This document shows, in pieces, positions 16,898 to 26,526 of a stretch of 45,811 nt of DNA. Both the position numbers and the translations under genes were made by a program. Location of the stretch: positions 1 through 45,811 of the forward strand of contig ONAG01000046.1 of NCBI GenBank assembly GCA_900315745.1. Reading direction: 5' to 3'. Source of the stretch: an uncultured Prevotellaceae bacterium. GTDB taxonomy: Bacteria; Bacteroidota; Bacteroidia; Bacteroidales; Bacteroidaceae. Below the pieces are notes generated by a model. That model was not told the origin of the DNA, did no database searches, and saw only the letters and a program-made list of their open reading frames with translations. Position 1 is the first letter of the stretch. The number at the start of each line of letters is the position of its first letter.

Positions 16898-17451
16898 ATG
16901 AATAAGAAAACCATCATCACCCTCCTGCTTGTGCTTGTCACGCTGACAGGATGGGCAAAGGAGAAAGCGATTGTGTGGGAACAGCCCACCACGGAGTTTG
17001 GAAACAGTTATGGCGACGGGTTCTTTAACCTGTGCCTTGACGTGACGAAGGTGGAGTTGAAGGAGACGGAGACGGTGGTATATATCACGGCTATGCAGCG
17101 TTCGTCCTGCTCGACATCTGGGGCACATGGTGCGCTCCCTGCAAGGAAGCTCTCTCCCACTCTACCGAAGAATATGCAAGGCTGAAAGACTATGACATCG
17201 AGTTCCTCTATCTGGCCAACCAGAGTCCTCAAGAATCGTGGGAGAACGTCATCAAGGAATACAACGTGAGCGGTGACAACGTAGCTCACTACAACCTCCC
17301 TGCATTGCAGCAGAATGCCATCGAGCGGCACCTCGATGTTCACAGTTTCCCCACCTACAAACTCTTCAACCGTGAAGGCCATCTGCTGGACCTGGAAATA
17401 GATGCCCGCGACCTTGACCAACTGGTACACCTATTAGAGCAGATGAAATAA
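16898..17451 (+). pseudogene. Broken TlpA-family paralogue (internal deletion and frameshift)
   Basis: The first frame encodes a signal peptide nearly identical to that of the gene 3 bp upstream (MNKKTIITLLLVLVTLTGWA), then VWEQPTTEF...ETETVVYIT to about 17090. It then becomes nonsense and stops at 17185. From 17101 the first-position frame reads FVLLDIWGTWCAPCKEA and continues as a normal thioredoxin domain (HSFPTYKLFNREG) to the stop at 17449-17451. The middle region present in the intact neighbour is missing. This is best explained by a deletion that also shifted the frame. A sequencing error alone would not explain the missing middle. Confidence 0.8.
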
Positions 17452-17504
17452 ACCCTACCGACATAAAAGAAGGACCACCCGAACGGTTCTTCCACACTTC
17501 CCAA

Positions 17505-17574
17505 ACCGACATCGACGACGTCGGTTTGCCGACATCGACGACATCGGTCAACCGACGTCGTCGATGTCGTTTTT
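17505..17574. terminator. Triple GACATCGACGACRTCGG repeat, terminator-like hairpin
   Basis: GACATCGACGACGTCGG is followed by a direct copy GACATCGACGACATCGG and then the exact inverse CCGACGTCGTCGATGTC plus GTTTTT. The outer pair forms a perfect 17-bp stem, so it could terminate transcription of the gene remnant. A related set lies at 44222-44285, so it is a dispersed repeat and not just a local terminator. Confidence 0.6.
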
Positions 17575-17693
17575 GAGGCAGTGGAAGCACCTCATCAGAG
17601 ACTTTGCCCCGAAGCCATCGGAGGCAATGCCATAAAACCACGCAGGGCAATGAGTTTATCGATGGAAAATTTGGCGAATAAGAGGATTAGTCG

Positions 17694-17701
17694 TAACTTT
17701 G
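17694..17701 (+). promoter_or_regulatory. -7 box TAACTTTG for the aldo/keto reductase gene
   Basis: Matches TAnnTTTG, 24 bp before the ATG at 17726. It overlaps a TTG that would otherwise look like an in-frame start, which excludes that longer start. Confidence 0.6.
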
Positions 17702-17725
17702 CAACCGACAAAACGAACAAGAGGT

Positions 17726-18697
17726 ATGCAGTACAGATACTGTGGACATTCGGGAGTGCAGCTCCCTGTGCTAAGCCTGGGGCTTTGGCACAACTTCGGG
17801 TCGGTCGATGACTTCAGCACCGCCACACAGATGGTGGTGAGGGCATTTGATGCGGGCATCTGTCATTTTGATTTGGCAAACAACTATGGGCCTGTGCCGG
17901 GGTCGGCAGAGGAGAACTTCGGACGCATCCTGAGGAACAATCTGACCAGCTATCGCGATGAGATGTTCGTCTCGTCGAAGGCGGGACATGATATGTGGCC
18001 TGGGGTGTATGGCGGCAACAGCAGCAGGAAGAACCTCATCGCCTCGTGCGACCAGAGCCTCAAAAGGACGGGCTTGGAGTATTTCGACATCTTCTACAGC
18101 CATCGATATGATGGTGTGACCCCCATCGAGGAGACCATGCAGGCACTCATCGACCTTGTGAGGCAAGGAAAAGCACTCTATGTGGGCATATCGAAGTATC
18201 CGCCAGAGTTGCAACAGAAGTGCTACGACATCCTGAAGGAGGCGCATGTGCCCTGTCTGCTGAGTCAGTACCGCTGTTCCATGTTCGACCCCAAGGCCAA
18301 GATGAACAACTTCCAGATAGCCGCCGACAACGGCAGTGGCATCATCTGCTTTTCACCCCTTGCGCAGGGCTTGCTGACGGGGAAGTACAACAATGGCATT
18401 CCCGAAGGCAGCCGTGCAGCACGGAGCACTGGTTTCCTGCAGCAGAGCCAAGTGACGCCCGAACGTGTGGAGGCTGTGAAGAAACTCGCCGTCATTGCCG
18501 AGGAGCGCGGACAGAGCATCGCACAGATGGCACTCGCCTGGGTGCTGGCAGACGAGCGTGTGACGAGCTGCATCATCGGCACCTCATCGGTGGCACAATT
18601 GGAAAGTAACCTTGCGGCACTCGATCATCTCACCTTCAGCGAGGAAGAGATGGAACGCATCAACAACATCATCAACACCCCCTTACTTTGGTTTTGA
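17726..18697 (+). CDS. Aldo/keto reductase, YghZ/Gpr-like
   Basis: A 323-residue cytoplasmic NADPH-dependent reductase. Catalytic residues are visible: Asp and Tyr in HFDLANNYGP, Lys in VSSKAGHDMWPG, and His in FYSHRYD. The NADP-binding end has SPLAQGLLTGKY and IIGTSSVAQLESNL. GPVPGSAEENFGRIL and the GPYGDWGSR-like VYGGNSSRKNL place it near the YghZ (L-glyceraldehyde-3-phosphate reductase) branch, a methylglyoxal and aldehyde detoxifying group. The ATG at 17726 follows AAGAGGT. The downstream lipoprotein gene starts 2 bp after its stop. Confidence 0.9.
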   Translation: MQYRYCGHSGVQLPVLSLGLWHNFGSVDDFSTATQMVVRAFDAGICHFDLANNYGPVPGSAEENFGRILRNNLTSYRDEMFVSSKAGHDMWPGVYGGNSSRKNLIASCDQSLKRTGLEYFDIFYSHRYDGVTPIEETMQALIDLVRQGKALYVGISKYPPELQQKCYDILKEAHVPCLLSQYRCSMFDPKAKMNNFQIAADNGSGIICFSPLAQGLLTGKYNNGIPEGSRAARSTGFLQQSQVTPERVEAVKKLAVIAEERGQSIAQMALAWVLADERVTSCIIGTSSVAQLESNLAALDHLTFSEEEMERINNIINTPLLWF

Positions 18698-18699
18698 CC

Positions 18700-19236
18700 A
18701 TGAAGAAATTCACCGTACTTCTTTGTCTGCTGCTCACACTTTACGGATGCAGCGATGACGCCACCAGCACTTTCTCCAACCGTGAACATGTGTATTGTGC
18801 CTTCGACGTGTTGAGGGCAGATGTGTTGTTCAATGTGATGGGTAATTACGGACAATTTGCCAGTATTCGGAAACGTGCTATGGAGGGCAAAACCCAGATA
18901 GAACTCGTCAGCAGCACTGGACTTAAAGGGTATTATCCCGTTGACCAATTAAGCAATAATTTCGGGCTTGGATTGGGAGGTCTCATCGTGGGCACCAGTA
19001 ACTTTGGCGAAGCCCTCTGCTACGACCTCGCCTGTCCCATCTGTGACCGCTCAGACAGACGGTTGACGCTCACTGCCGACGGACATGCCAAATGTGCCAA
19101 ATGTGGAGTCAGCTACGACCTAAACAATTACGGAGTCATTTACCAAGTACCTGAAAATGCACAATTGAGTACACGTCGCGGACTTTACCGCTACCGAATC
19201 AACTTTAACGGACAAATTGTCAATGCCTACAACTGA
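18700..19236 (+). CDS. Lipoprotein with two CxxC pairs (zinc-ribbon or Rieske-like)
   Basis: A 178-residue lipoprotein: signal peptide with lipobox LYG-C (Cys at about residue 17), then a small domain with CPIC and CAKC about 20 residues apart (DLACPIC...HAKCAKCGVSYDL). Four cysteines and no histidine suggest a zinc-ribbon or rubredoxin-like site; the fold GLGGLIVG...DLACPIC also recalls Rieske-like lipoproteins in Bacteroidales. The ATG at 18700 is chosen over an in-frame start at 18688 inside the previous gene because it directly begins the signal peptide. It overlaps the flippase gene by 14 bp, so the two are translationally linked. Function unknown. Confidence 0.7.
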   Translation: MKKFTVLLCLLLTLYGCSDDATSTFSNREHVYCAFDVLRADVLFNVMGNYGQFASIRKRAMEGKTQIELVSSTGLKGYYPVDQLSNNFGLGLGGLIVGTSNFGEALCYDLACPICDRSDRRLTLTADGHAKCAKCGVSYDLNNYGVIYQVPENAQLSTRRGLYRYRINFNGQIVNAYN

Positions 19237-20725
19237 CCTGAAATCGAAAACGGCTCGTGGTTTCATGTGGGGAGCCCTGAACAACGGAGCCATGCAGGTG
19301 CTGAATGCTGTGTTCGGCATTGTCTTGGCACGTAAGCTCGGCCAAGCCGACTATGGCTTGATTGGGATGCTCACCATCTTCACCCTTATTGCCAACTCCC
19401 TACAAGATAGTGGTTTCGTTACTGCTTTGACCAACAAACGCGATGCCACCCACCACGATTACAATGCCGTCTTCTGGTTCAACATCAGTGTCAGCCTCGT
19501 CCTCTACATCCTCTTCTTCTTCTGTGCACCATTCATTGCCTACTTCTTCCATGAACCTATCCTGACAGACCTCTCACGCTACTATTTCATCAGTTTCTTC
19601 ATTGCATCGTTCAGCATCGTGCCACGTGCCATCCTGTTCCGCCAAATCAAACAGAAAGAACTCGCCATCATGGCGATTGTTTCCTTACTTGTGTCGGGTG
19701 CTGTAGGCATCGTAATGGCATATAACGGCATGGCTTATTGGGGACTTGCCACACAGACCATCACTTTCAACCTGATGGTCAGCATCCTCAGTTGGATGCT
19801 CTCCCATTTCCGCCCCTCCTGGCAATTTAGCATGAAGCCCATCAAGGAAATGTTCCCATTTTCTTGCAAGATGCTTATCACCAGCATCATCAACCAAGTA
19901 AACAACAATATCTTCTCCCTCGTCCTCGGAAAGCTCTACACTAAGGTGGAGGTGGGCACCTATTCCCAAGCCAACAAGTGGAACACCATGGGAGCCAACA
20001 CCATCACCGGCATGGTGCAAGGGGTGGCTCAGCCCACCTTTGTCGAAGTGGGCGACGACCTTGAAAGACTTCGTCGTGCCTTTTCCAAAATGCTCCGTTT
20101 CACCAGCTTCATCTCCTTCCCTCTCATGTTCGGGCTATCGCTTGTAGCACCCGAATTCATCGTCACACTCATCAAGGAGAAGTGGTTGCCGTCCGCCCAC
20201 CTCATGCAAATCCTCTGCATCGGTGGAGCCTTCCTTCCCATCGCCACTCTCTACTACAATCTCATCATTTCACGTGGTAAGTCTGATGTTTACATGTGGA
20301 ATGTGATTGCCCAAGGTTGTGCCATTTTGGGCACCATCCTGATGATTTCCACCTTGGGGAACAATTTGGATTTTTCGCTGTTCACCTTCCACTTTTCTTT
20401 TCACAATATTGATCTGATGGTCATTGCCTATGTTGCCATCATCATTCTTTGGACAGGCATCTGGCACCGTTTCCTCCATCAGGAAATTCGTTATCCCTTC
20501 CTCTCGGCACTGAAGGACATTCTCCCCTTTCTCCTCATTGCTGCCGCCACGATGGTCATCACTTATTTCGCCACGTGTTGGATAGAGAACAAACCATTGC
20601 TGCTTCTCTGCCGCATCCTTCTCGCCGCCCTTCTCTACCTCGGTTCCCTTTGGCTTTTTGGTGCCAAGATTCTGCGCGAATGCATCGGCTTTTTATTCAA
20701 CGCGAAGTCCAGAAACCACGAGTGA
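19223..20725 (+). CDS. Polysaccharide flippase (Wzx/MATE-like, MVF superfamily)
   Basis: A 500-residue inner-membrane protein with about 12-14 helices. The start, SKTARGFMWGALNNGAMQVLNAVFGIVLARKLGQADYGLIGML, is typical of lipopolysaccharide/capsule repeat-unit flippases. No glycosyltransferase cluster is adjacent. The ATG at 19223 overlaps the preceding lipoprotein gene. Residues about 381-395 (LDFSLFTFHFSFHN) are encoded by a segment that matches a dispersed intergenic heptad repeat; all differences from the repeat at 13311 are synonymous (see findings). The 3' end overlaps the convergent trkH by 29 bp. Confidence 0.88.
   Translation: MPTTDLKSKTARGFMWGALNNGAMQVLNAVFGIVLARKLGQADYGLIGMLTIFTLIANSLQDSGFVTALTNKRDATHHDYNAVFWFNISVSLVLYILFFFCAPFIAYFFHEPILTDLSRYYFISFFIASFSIVPRAILFRQIKQKELAIMAIVSLLVSGAVGIVMAYNGMAYWGLATQTITFNLMVSILSWMLSHFRPSWQFSMKPIKEMFPFSCKMLITSIINQVNNNIFSLVLGKLYTKVEVGTYSQANKWNTMGANTITGMVQGVAQPTFVEVGDDLERLRRAFSKMLRFTSFISFPLMFGLSLVAPEFIVTLIKEKWLPSAHLMQILCIGGAFLPIATLYYNLIISRGKSDVYMWNVIAQGCAILGTILMISTLGNNLDFSLFTFHFSFHNIDLMVIAYVAIIILWTGIWHRFLHQEIRYPFLSALKDILPFLLIAAATMVITYFATCWIENKPLLLLCRILLAALLYLGSLWLFGAKILRECIGFLFNAKSRNHE
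20368..20404 (+). repeat. Heptad repeat copy inside the flippase coding sequence
   Basis: Reads TTTTTCG-CTGTTCA-CCTTCCA-CTTTTCT in 7-bp steps. It aligns with TTTTTCA-CTCTTCA-CTTTTCA-CTT at 13313-13336 with four substitutions, all at third codon positions of the flippase frame. Confidence 0.6.
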
Positions 20726-22181
20726 AAAGGATGATGATGGGGAAAATCTCCAGACGTCCGATAAGCATGAGGAAAGAGCAGACATACTTGGCTTCAGGAC
20801 TGAGAATCGCCCATGAATTTACAGGGCCATAATATCCCATGCCTGGTCCCACATTGCTGATGCTTGACATGGCAATGCCAAATGCCTCATAGTAGTCGAA
20901 ATTAGGGTGCACGTCGTTAGGGTCAACACCTGTGAGTGCCAGAACGAATGCACCCATAAACAAGGCACAAACAAAGAGTGCCACAAAGCCCATGAGTGTC
21001 TGCACAACCTTGGAGGGAACAATATTTCCGTTCATCCGCACCGGTGTGACTGCACGAGGATGAAGAATGTGGATGAACTCATTCTTCAGCACCCTATAGA
21101 TGATGCTGAGACGCACACACTTGAAGCCGCCGCAGGTGCTTCCCGAGCAGGCACCCGCAAACATGACAAACAAGATGACGGGCATCAATTGCACAGGCCA
21201 CAACGTGTAATCCACCGTTGCCAATCCCGTGGTGGTTTGCATGGAAATGACTGTAAACAAGCTTTGGCGCAAGGCTTCTTCCAAATCATTGACAGTGTTG
21301 CACAACATCAGCACCACGGTGCATATCAGTGAAGCCCCCAACACGATGATGAGATAGGCTTTCAATTCGGCATCAGAGAAAAACTTCTTCACCCTGCCTT
21401 TGAGAATGGTATAATATATTAATGTGTAGTTCACGCCCGAAACGAACATGAAGAAAATAAGCACATACTCAATGGCAGGTGAGTGGTAATAGTCGCCCAA
21501 CAAGGCTGAATGGGTGCCGTAACCTCCTGTGGCAGTGGTACAGAGTGAATAGTTGACAGCATCGAATACGGGCATTCCACAGAGCAGCAGCGCAAGAATG
21601 CAAAGCAGCGTCAACATCACATAGATGCCGCCAATCCACTTAGCCGCCACCGAGATGCGCGGATGCACCTTGTCACGGAGAGGTCCTGTCGATTCTGCCG
21701 CAAAAAGTTTCACCTCACCCACACCAAAGGCTGGCAAGATGGCAATGGTGAAGAACACAATACCGATACCCCCTATCCACTGTGTAAGGCTTCGCCAAAA
21801 GAGCAAGCCCTTAGGTATGGCATCAAGGTCATCGATGATGGTGGCTCCCGTACTGGTGAAGCCCGACATGGTTTCAAAGAAGGCACTTGCCACATCAGGC
21901 ACATGCCCGTCAAGCAGGAAGGGTATCATGCCGATAAGGGTGAAGAGTGTCCACACAAAAGACACCACGATGTATCCGTCCTTTCTGCCCATCTTCTTGC
22001 CGGCACGCCGTCCGAGCAGCACACCCACCACACCCAGCACCAATGCAAGGACAATGGCAGGAGAGAATGCTTTCACACCCTCACCGTATATCCAACTAAC
22101 AAACTGGCACAACATCATCAGTCCCGCCTCGATAAAAAGGAGAAATCCCATGATTTTCGCTATGAGTTTCCAGTTGACCAT
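20697..22181 (-). CDS. trkH: Trk-type potassium uptake protein, membrane subunit
   Basis: A 494-residue inner-membrane K+ channel-like subunit with the four repeated pore segments of the TrkH/KtrB superfamily. Selectivity-filter glycines are visible in TMSGFTSTGATII, TTATGGYGT, MQTTTGLATVD and SSISNVGPGMG. It pairs with the regulatory ring protein TrkA, encoded just upstream at 22260-23642; the 78-bp gap between them contains ATTATGA heptads. Third gene of the dxs-trkA-trkH transcript. Confidence 0.94.
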   Translation of the reverse strand: MVNWKLIAKIMGFLLFIEAGLMMLCQFVSWIYGEGVKAFSPAIVLALVLGVVGVLLGRRAGKKMGRKDGYIVVSFVWTLFTLIGMIPFLLDGHVPDVASAFFETMSGFTSTGATIIDDLDAIPKGLLFWRSLTQWIGGIGIVFFTIAILPAFGVGEVKLFAAESTGPLRDKVHPRISVAAKWIGGIYVMLTLLCILALLLCGMPVFDAVNYSLCTTATGGYGTHSALLGDYYHSPAIEYVLIFFMFVSGVNYTLIYYTILKGRVKKFFSDAELKAYLIIVLGASLICTVVLMLCNTVNDLEEALRQSLFTVISMQTTTGLATVDYTLWPVQLMPVILFVMFAGACSGSTCGGFKCVRLSIIYRVLKNEFIHILHPRAVTPVRMNGNIVPSKVVQTLMGFVALFVCALFMGAFVLALTGVDPNDVHPNFDYYEAFGIAMSSISNVGPGMGYYGPVNSWAILSPEAKYVCSFLMLIGRLEIFPIIILFTRGFWTSR

Positions 22182-22238
22182 TTGTTTGAAAGTTGAAAAT
22201 TAAAAACTAAAAGAAAAATATGCCTTGCAAACTCCAAA

Positions 22239-22266
22239 TTATGAATTATGAATTATGAATTATTTA
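22239..22266. repeat. ATTATGA heptads at the trkA 3' end
   Basis: Three ATTATGA units followed by ATTATTT, reaching the trkA stop codon (22260-22262). Confidence 0.65.
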
Positions 22267-23642
22267 AAAAACTTATCCAGTTTCTTGAGCGTGTTGCCCA
22301 CACAGAAGACCACCACCTTGTCGTCAGCTTGCAATTGAGTGCCGCCACCCACCAGCATGGATTTTCCGTCCCTTGACATGCCTCCGATATTCACGCCATA
22401 AGGGAAATGCAAGTCCATCACCTTCTGTTTCGTCACCTTCGAACCCGCCTTCACCACAAACTCAGCCACGTCGGCATTGCCAATGGTGAGCATCTTCACG
22501 TTGTCCACATCGCCCTTCAGGAGCATACGGTAGATGTGGCTGGCAGCAATCAGCTTCTTGTTGATGATGGTGCCTATGTCGAGGTCATCCGCCATGTCGA
22601 AATAGTCGAGATTCTCAACCTGAGCAATCGTCTTTCGGATGCCCCTACGACGAGCAGCCACACAGGCAAGGATGTTCTGTTGGTCATTATCGGTCAAGGC
22701 AATGAGCGCCTCCATGTTGCCATAGCCCTCATCATTCAGCAAGTCCATGTCGTAGCCCTCCCCTTCCAGAATCATCGTCTTGGGCGACACAAGCGACTGC
22801 AGTTCTTCCGTCCGTTTCCTGTCAGGCTCAATCAGCTTGATGCTGTCGTGGATGGTGGCGAGTTTCCATGTGGCACGCACCGACAGCTTTCCTCCGCCAA
22901 TCAAGAGGCTGTTCTTCACGGCTGGATAGTCATCCTTGCCCGTCAAGTGCCTAATCTCCGTCAGATTCTCCTTGGTGGTCATGAAAAACACAAGGTCGCG
23001 CGGCAGAATCTTCTCATCACCATAAGGGCTGATGGTTTCGCCGTCACGCTTAATCGCCACCACGTGGAAATTGTGCCCATGCGCCATACCTATCTCCTTC
23101 AAGGTGTGCCCCACCAACTGATTGTCCTTATTGCTGATTTCCTTCTCACCGATAGGGTTGGCATCGTGCATCTTCACACTCAGCAACAGCAGTTCACCAT
23201 TGTTGAACTCCCACATCTGACGCACCCAGCTGTAACGAGAGCTCGCCTTGATGTCCTCCGCAGCCAGCAGTTCGGGATAAATCAGCGACTCGATGCCCAT
23301 GTTCTTGAACAGTCCAAGATTTTCGGGCTTCATATATTCGTAGTTATCCACTCGTGCCACAGTCCTTTTCGCCCCCAACTGTCGTGCGAGCACGGCACAA
23401 GCCAGATTCTCACTCTCGTTGGGTGTCACGGCAATGAACAAATCCGCACGATTCACCTCTGCATCCTGCAAACCCTGAATGGACGAGGGTTCGCGCACCA
23501 GCGTCTTGATGTCCAATTCGCTGCCCAGACGAAAGAGTTTCCCCTCGTCTGCATCAATAAGCACCACATCCTGACGGTCGTTCGACAACATGCGTGCCAA
23601 ATGAGTGCCCACGGCACCCGCACCAGCAATCACGATTTTCAT
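22260..23642 (-). CDS. trkA: Trk potassium uptake system NAD-binding regulatory protein
   Basis: A 460-residue peripheral cytoplasmic protein with two tandem RCK units (each an NAD-binding Rossmann RCK_N plus RCK_C). The first Rossmann motif is [19 protein letters not shown]; the second begins [17 protein letters not shown] near residue 225. It gates TrkH by nucleotide binding. The open frame reaches 23681, but the ATG at 23642 gives the canonical N-terminus and overlaps the dxs stop codon in an ATGA junction, so it is translationally coupled to dxs. Confidence 0.94.
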   Translation of the reverse strand: MKIVIAGAGAVGTHLARMLSNDRQDVVLIDADEGKLFRLGSELDIKTLVREPSSIQGLQDAEVNRADLFIAVTPNESENLACAVLARQLGAKRTVARVDNYEYMKPENLGLFKNMGIESLIYPELLAAEDIKASSRYSWVRQMWEFNNGELLLLSVKMHDANPIGEKEISNKDNQLVGHTLKEIGMAHGHNFHVVAIKRDGETISPYGDEKILPRDLVFFMTTKENLTEIRHLTGKDDYPAVKNSLLIGGGKLSVRATWKLATIHDSIKLIEPDRKRTEELQSLVSPKTMILEGEGYDMDLLNDEGYGNMEALIALTDNDQQNILACVAARRRGIRKTIAQVENLDYFDMADDLDIGTIINKKLIAASHIYRMLLKGDVDNVKMLTIGNADVAEFVVKAGSKVTKQKVMDLHFPYGVNIGGMSRDGKSMLVGGGTQLQADDKVVVFCVGNTLKKLDKFFK

Positions 23643-25552
23643 ATCAATACCTCCGCTATGCTCTGCGCATCCATACCACAAATCTGTCGCAACTCAGCCA
23701 CAGTGCCGTGCATCACAAATTGGTTGGGGATGCCTATGCGTTTCACTTCCACTTCATAACCATGGTCGGCAAAGAATTCCAGCACCGCACTGCCCAGTCC
23801 ACCGGCTATCACGCCATCCTCCACCGTCACCACCTTCTTGAAGTTCTTGCCCACCTCATGCAGAATCTCCTCGTCAATCGGCTTCAGGAAGCGCATGTCA
23901 TAATGTGCAATGTTTAATGGTTCAGACGGGTTGGTGTTCAGCGACTTCAGCTCTGCAATGGCAATCGCCTTCTCAGCCTCCACTCCCAGAGGACCGATGC
24001 TCAGTACGGCAATGTCCTTGCCCTCTTTCAACTTGCGTCCCTTGCCCACAGGCACCTCCTCCAGCTCACACTGCCAATCCACCGTGTTGCCTCTGCCACG
24101 GGGATAACGGATGACAAACACGCCCTTGTCCGGCAATTGAGCCGTGTACATCAGGCGACGCAGTTCCATCTCGTTGTAGGGCGACGCGATGGTCAAGTTC
24201 GGGATGGGACGCAAGAAAGCCAAATCGAAAGCTCCGTGATGCGTAGAACCATCCTCACCCACCAGTCCTGCACGATCCAGACACAGCACCATGTTCAGAC
24301 GCATCGTAGCTGCATCGTGTATGATATTGTCGTAGGCACGCTGCATGAACGACGAATAGATGTTGCAGAAAGGCAGCAGCCCGTCCTTAGCCATACCCCC
24401 CGAGAACGTCACCGCATGCCCCTCGGCAATGCCCACGTCAAACACACGGTCGGGCATGGCATTCATCATGATGTTCATCGAACAGCCCGTCGGCATGGCA
24501 GGAGTCACTCCCACGATCTTCTCGTTCCTCTGAGCCAGTTCCAGCAAAGTCTTGCCAAACACCTCCTGAAACTTCGGAGGGCACGGACGATCGCTCTCAC
24601 TCTTGATACGCTCGCCCGTGTCGGGGTCGAACTTTCCTGGAGCATGCCAAATGGTCGCATCCTCCTCAGCAGGTGCATAACCATAACCTTTCGTGGTGTG
24701 GATGTAGAGCAATTTAGGCCCCTTCATCTCCTTGACGACCTGCAAGATGCGCACCAGCTCCACCACATTATTTCCATCGGCAGGACCAAAATAACGGATG
24801 TCCATACCCTCGAAAACATTCTTCTGTCGAGCCAAGACAGACTTCACGCTGTTACTCAGTCGGATGAGTCCCCTGCGGCGCTTCTCGTTCAGGATGCCCC
24901 ACCCAAACAGCTTCTTTGAAAGCTTATATCGAATATTGTTATAGGTGGTGTTTGTGGTCAACCGCACAAGATACTTTCGCATACCACCCACACTGCGGTC
25001 AATCGACATATTGTTGTCGTTCAGCACAATCAGCATATCATTGGGCGTACCAGCTGTGTTGTTTAGTCCCTCGAAAGCCAAGCCACCGCTCATGGCACCA
25101 TCGCCAATCACTGCCACCACCTTTCTGTCCTCGCCCTTCATCTTTGCAGCCACTGCCATACCCAACGCAGCTGAGATGGAATTGCTGGCATGTCCGCAAC
25201 AGAACGTGTCATATTCGCTCTCATCCGGATGTGGGAACGGTTTCAGCCCATTCAGTTTTCGATTGGTGCAAAACCTGTCACGACGTCCCGTCAATATCTT
25301 GTGCCCGTATGCCTGATGTCCCACGTCCCACACAATGCGGTCGTAAGGGGTGTTAAACACATAATGCAACGCCACCGTCAGCTCCACTGCACCAAGGCTG
25401 GAAGCCAGATGCCCCGGATTCGTTGCCAACTCCTCAATAATATCGCGCCTCAACTCCTCACACACGGTTGGCAATTCTTCCACCTTCAACTTACGCAGGT
25501 CAATCGGATAATCAATCTTCGTTAAGTATTTATATTCGTTGCTATCTCCCAT
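23639..25552 (-). CDS. dxs: 1-deoxy-D-xylulose-5-phosphate synthase
   Basis: A 637-residue cytoplasmic ThDP enzyme joining pyruvate and glyceraldehyde 3-phosphate, the entry step of the MEP isoprenoid route. Landmarks: [30 protein letters not shown], the ThDP-Mg motif GDGAMSGG...NDNNMSI (about residues 150-180), and the transketolase-type central part [13 protein letters not shown]. Length is normal. It leads the dxs-trkA-trkH operon behind TACCTTTG (minus, 25573-25580). Confidence 0.96.
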   Translation of the reverse strand: MGDSNEYKYLTKIDYPIDLRKLKVEELPTVCEELRRDIIEELATNPGHLASSLGAVELTVALHYVFNTPYDRIVWDVGHQAYGHKILTGRRDRFCTNRKLNGLKPFPHPDESEYDTFCCGHASNSISAALGMAVAAKMKGEDRKVVAVIGDGAMSGGLAFEGLNNTAGTPNDMLIVLNDNNMSIDRSVGGMRKYLVRLTTNTTYNNIRYKLSKKLFGWGILNEKRRRGLIRLSNSVKSVLARQKNVFEGMDIRYFGPADGNNVVELVRILQVVKEMKGPKLLYIHTTKGYGYAPAEEDATIWHAPGKFDPDTGERIKSESDRPCPPKFQEVFGKTLLELAQRNEKIVGVTPAMPTGCSMNIMMNAMPDRVFDVGIAEGHAVTFSGGMAKDGLLPFCNIYSSFMQRAYDNIIHDAATMRLNMVLCLDRAGLVGEDGSTHHGAFDLAFLRPIPNLTIASPYNEMELRRLMYTAQLPDKGVFVIRYPRGRGNTVDWQCELEEVPVGKGRKLKEGKDIAVLSIGPLGVEAEKAIAIAELKSLNTNPSEPLNIAHYDMRFLKPIDEEILHEVGKNFKKVVTVEDGVIAGGLGSAVLEFFADHGYEVEVKRIGIPNQFVMHGTVAELRQICGMDAQSIAEVLI

Positions 25553-25572
25553 AATTCAATGTTAAAAGCATG

Positions 25573-25580
25573 CAAAGGTA
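25573..25580 (-). promoter_or_regulatory. -7 box TACCTTTG for dxs-trkA-trkH
   Basis: Exact TAnnTTTG match on the minus strand, 20 bp before the dxs ATG at 25552. Between it and the box at 25808 lies about 230 bp of AT-rich sequence with no heptads and nothing else recognised. Confidence 0.6.
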
Positions 25581-25807
25581 GGAATAAGTGAGAGAAAAAA
25601 CAAATTTTTCCACTTTTTTCCGAATACGGGTATCTTTTTACGTCACAACCTCCCTTTTGTGAAGACTCTATACACCATTTCACGTTTTTTGCACATAATG
25701 TGATGAAAAACTACTGTTTACACTTTGATTTTGTTCCTTTTGTATCCATTGTTGTTCATTAAGGTTGTTTTTTGTTAAAAATTGTTGGTAGGTATATGAA
25801 AAGGGCA

Positions 25808-25860
25808 TATCTTTGCACCGTCATCCTTTATGAGGGGAATCCGAAAACCTCAGAATGACG
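25808..25860 (+). promoter_or_regulatory. Promoter and 5' leader hairpin of the outer-membrane protein gene
   Basis: TATCTTTG at 25808-25815 is the -7 box. Starting at the expected transcript 5' end, CGTCAT (25819-25824) pairs with ATGACG (25855-25860), and inside it TGAGG (25831-25835) pairs with CCTCA (25848-25852). A hairpin at the extreme 5' end often protects abundant mRNAs from decay. The untranslated leader is about 85 nt. Confidence 0.6.
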
Positions 25861-25904
25861 TTGTTAACAGAGTAGGAAAAACTAATTGATTAAATGAGAA
25901 AATT

Positions 25905-26501
25905 ATGAAAAAAATGATTCTTGCTGCTCTCGTAGCAGTTGCATCTCTTTCAGCTAACGCACAAGTTTGGGTCGGCGGTGAAGTAGGTTTCAGCGCAGGT
26001 AAGACTACATTTGACGGCGACAAGCAGGGCACTGGCGCTAATTTCAGCTTTCTCCCTGAAATTGGTTACACTCTCAACGACAAGTTTGACATTGCTGTAG
26101 GCATTGGTTTCACTCACTTCAATGGTAACGGTGACGCTTATCTGAGCTTCAACGACAAGGACGACTATTCAATTGGTGCTCTTGCTGATGCAAACAGAAA
26201 CACTTTCATCCTCAACCCATACGTTCGTTACAAGTTCGTTAAGTCTGGTGACTTCACTTTCTTCGTTGACGGTGGTTTCGCTTACAAGTACATCCACTAC
26301 AGCGGTATCGAAGACAATGGTAACGCTTGGGAGCTTGGTTTCAAGCCTGGTATCGCTTACGGTCTTAGCGACAAGGTGAGCCTCGTTGCACACGTTGGTA
26401 AGCTCGGTTACGACTTCGGTAAGGTTGGTGACACTAAGACTAACGAATTCAGCATTGGTCTTGCTAACAACATCTCTTTCGGTGCTTACGTAAGCTTCTA
26501 A
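25905..26501 (+). CDS. Outer-membrane beta-barrel protein (OmpA/OmpX-like porin fold)
   Basis: A 198-residue outer-membrane protein with signal peptide 1-19 (MKKMILAALVAVASLSANA-Q) and about eight amphipathic strands, ending in Phe (ISFGAYVSF). It matches the small OMP beta-barrel superfamily. Codon use is strongly biased (GGT, GTT, AAC, GAC, GCT), unlike its GC-richer neighbours, which points to high expression. It is monocistronic with a strong promoter, a 5' hairpin leader and a perfect terminator, also consistent with an abundant structural OMP. Specific role unknown. Confidence 0.85.
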   Translation: MKKMILAALVAVASLSANAQVWVGGEVGFSAGKTTFDGDKQGTGANFSFLPEIGYTLNDKFDIAVGIGFTHFNGNGDAYLSFNDKDDYSIGALADANRNTFILNPYVRYKFVKSGDFTFFVDGGFAYKYIHYSGIEDNGNAWELGFKPGIAYGLSDKVSLVAHVGKLGYDFGKVGDTKTNEFSIGLANNISFGAYVSF

Positions 26502-26526
26502 TCGAAAGATATTACATAAAACAAAG

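Noticed and set aside
17465-17574. Hairpin as an attachment site
   Set aside because: No integrase, no tRNA and no direct-repeat partner at a plausible distance; terminator-like repeat is simpler.
22407-23759. 450-codon plus-strand frame opposite trkA/dxs
   Set aside because: Shadow of the well-identified trkA and dxs genes; His/Gln-rich translation typical of antisense frames.
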